Source: Streptomyces sp. NBC_00271 (GTDB lineage Bacteria; Actinomycetota; Actinomycetes; Streptomycetales; Streptomycetaceae). From it: a stretch of 64,000 nt of DNA. Location of the stretch: contig NZ_CP108070.1 in the NCBI RefSeq assembly GCF_036178845.1, forward strand, positions 11,098,001 to 11,162,000. Direction: 5' to 3'. The notes beneath the pieces were generated by a model. The model made no database searches. It had not been told where the DNA came from and saw nothing but the letters and a program-made list of their open reading frames with translations. Each line of letters begins with the position of its first letter. The stretch's first letter is position 1. This document shows, one piece after another, positions 63,105 to 64,000 of the stretch. The translations under genes were made by a program, and so were the position numbers.

Positions 63105-63125
63105 CGATGCGCCGAAAACGCATCG
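63105..63125. promoter_or_regulatory. LacI-type dyad upstream of the LacI gene
   Basis: CGATGCG and CGCATCG, perfect 7-bp arms with a 7-nt spacer, 26 nt before the LacI start, in the 132-nt gap behind the GH3 gene. A candidate autoregulatory site. Confidence 0.45.
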
Positions 63126-63211
63126 AATCCCTGGTCAGAACCTCCGCCGCAAGCTAACGGGACCGTGTGCCCAGGGGCAAGACCGGTGCCGCCGCTGCCG
63201 TGCCCGCCCGG

Positions 63212-64000
63212 CTACGCCCGCTCGACGGTCACCCGCACGGCGTGGTGTCGTACGACCGTCGCGTCCCGTTCCTCGCCGACGAGCCGGACCGTGCCCCGCG
63301 CCGGGGTGTCCAGGCTCGACGAACCCGCGTACAGCAGGATCTCGCCGGGCTCGACGACGCGGTGCCCCGCCAGGCCGGTGAAGGCCAGCCGGTCGGTGTG
63401 CACGGCGAAGCGGACGGTTGCGCTCTCGCCGGGGACGAGGTCGACCTTGGCGAAGGCCAGGAGCGCGCGTACCGGCCGGGTGACCTGGGCCACCGGGTCG
63501 ACGGCGTAGAGCTGAACCGTCTCGGCGCCGGGCAGGTCACCTGTGTTCCGTACCTGCGCGGAGACGGTGAACTCCCCGTCCGTACACACCTGTTCGCGGT
63601 CGACGGCCATCCCGTCGATCTCGAAGGTGGTGTACGAAAGGCCGTGCCCGAAGGGGAACGCGGGGGTCGGATCGAGGTTGGACAGCCGGCTCTGCCGGTC
63701 GCCCAGCGGCGGGTGGAGGTAGGTGTGGGGCTGACCGCCGGGGGACAGGGGGAGCTGTACCGGCAGTTTTCCGCTGAAGTTCCCCGCGCCGGCGAGGAGT
63801 TCGGCGATCGCCCGGCCGCCTTCCTCGCCGGGCAGGAAGACCTGCACCGTGGCGGCGGCGTCTGCGGCGAACCGGCCCACGGCGTAGGGGCGTCCACTGC
63901 TGACCACCAGGACGACCGGCCTGTTGGTCGCGAGGACCGCCTCCACCAACTCCTGCTGTACGCCCGGAAGTCGAAGATCCTCGACGTCGCAGCCTTCGCC
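63212..64000 (-). CDS. Glycoside hydrolase family 3 C-terminal part (N-terminus beyond window)
   Basis: 263 codons of the C-terminal region, open at base 64000. Begins CDVEDLRLPGVQQELVEAVL, then PVVLVVSSGRPYAVG and FLPGEEGGRAIAELLAG of the GH3 (alpha/beta)6 sandwich, FPFGHGLSYTTFEI, and a fibronectin III-like domain (FTVSAQVRNTGDLPGAETVQ). The catalytic N-terminal barrel lies outside. Beta-glucosidase or beta-xylosidase activity is usual. Leftward, ahead of the LacI gene by 132 nt, so the two may be cotranscribed. Confidence 0.9.
   Translation of the reverse strand, partial: GEGCDVEDLRLPGVQQELVEAVLATNRPVVLVVSSGRPYAVGRFAADAAATVQVFLPGEEGGRAIAELLAGAGNFSGKLPVQLPLSPGGQPHTYLHPPLGDRQSRLSNLDPTPAFPFGHGLSYTTFEIDGMAVDREQVCTDGEFTVSAQVRNTGDLPGAETVQLYAVDPVAQVTRPVRALLAFAKVDLVPGESATVRFAVHTDRLAFTGLAGHRVVEPGEILLYAGSSSLDTPARGTVRLVGEERDATVVRHHAVRVTVERA

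Overview
The window is about 70% G+C with the strongly biased third codon positions, GTG/TTG starts and regulator families (SpoIIE-type phosphatases, DUF397/DUF5753 regulator pairs, XRE, LacI, TetR, DUF574 methyltransferase) typical of a Streptomyces chromosome. No rRNA, tRNA, CRISPR array or prophage is visible. Gene content is mostly accessory: redox enzymes, one-gene regulators, transporters and carbohydrate enzymes, as found in chromosome-arm regions.

Layout. 1-5.4 kb: truncated Ser/Thr kinase, a TPR protein, and a divergent luciferase-like monooxygenase / isochorismatase-type hydrolase pair sharing a promoter region with three related dyads, then a quinone-oxidoreductase-like enzyme. 5.4-13.5 kb: serine hydrolase, aldo/keto reductase, zinc alcohol dehydrogenase and DHA2 efflux pump opposite an XRE regulator, a truncated SDR, and a divergent SDR/LysR pair. 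13.5-19.7 kb: FdhF/YdeP-type molybdoenzyme, FUSC transporter, DUF1345 and small membrane proteins, GreA-like factor. 19.7-21.5 kb: family 1 encapsulin shell with its DyP peroxidase cargo, including the C-terminal loading peptide. 21.8-28.1 kb: SUKH/LRR-like protein, then a probable monooxygenase/esterase/SDR operon (AraC regulator opposite) interrupted by an IS110-family element. 28.2-32.6 kb: DUF3152 metalloprotease-like protein, overlapping two-component system plus lipoprotein, VOC protein. 32.8-38.9 kb: ArsR-AHSA1 fusion with a palindromic promoter, EamA exporter/LysR, two-subunit molybdenum hydroxylase of the isoquinoline oxidoreductase type, OsmC protein. 38.9-43.4 kb: ParA-like ATPase with a small partner, HEAT-like protein, and a WhiJ/BldB-like ATPase + DUF397 + DUF5753-HTH trio around a 28-bp palindrome, then a DUF574 methyltransferase. 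43.6-51.5 kb: phosphoglucomutase, FAD monooxygenase, an orphan gene fragment, a 212-bp MITE at the stop codon of a TetR gene, the TetR-controlled alcohol dehydrogenase, and a PAS-PAS-GAF-SpoIIE phosphatase. 51.5-58.5 kb: ribose-type sugar ABC system and a large GAF-SpoIIE-HATPase switch protein. 58.8-64 kb: an SDR lacking its catalytic Tyr, a secreted beta-propeller/ricin-lectin glycosidase, a LacI regulator whose frame is shifted near its end, and the C-terminal part of a GH3 beta-glycosidase.

The best-defined multi-gene system is the encapsulin/DyP nanocompartment. Less explored items are the structured left end of the IS110 element (a candidate bridge RNA), several strict operators with unassigned regulators, the MITE, and the shared 22-bp hairpin that carries the stop codons of two convergent genes.
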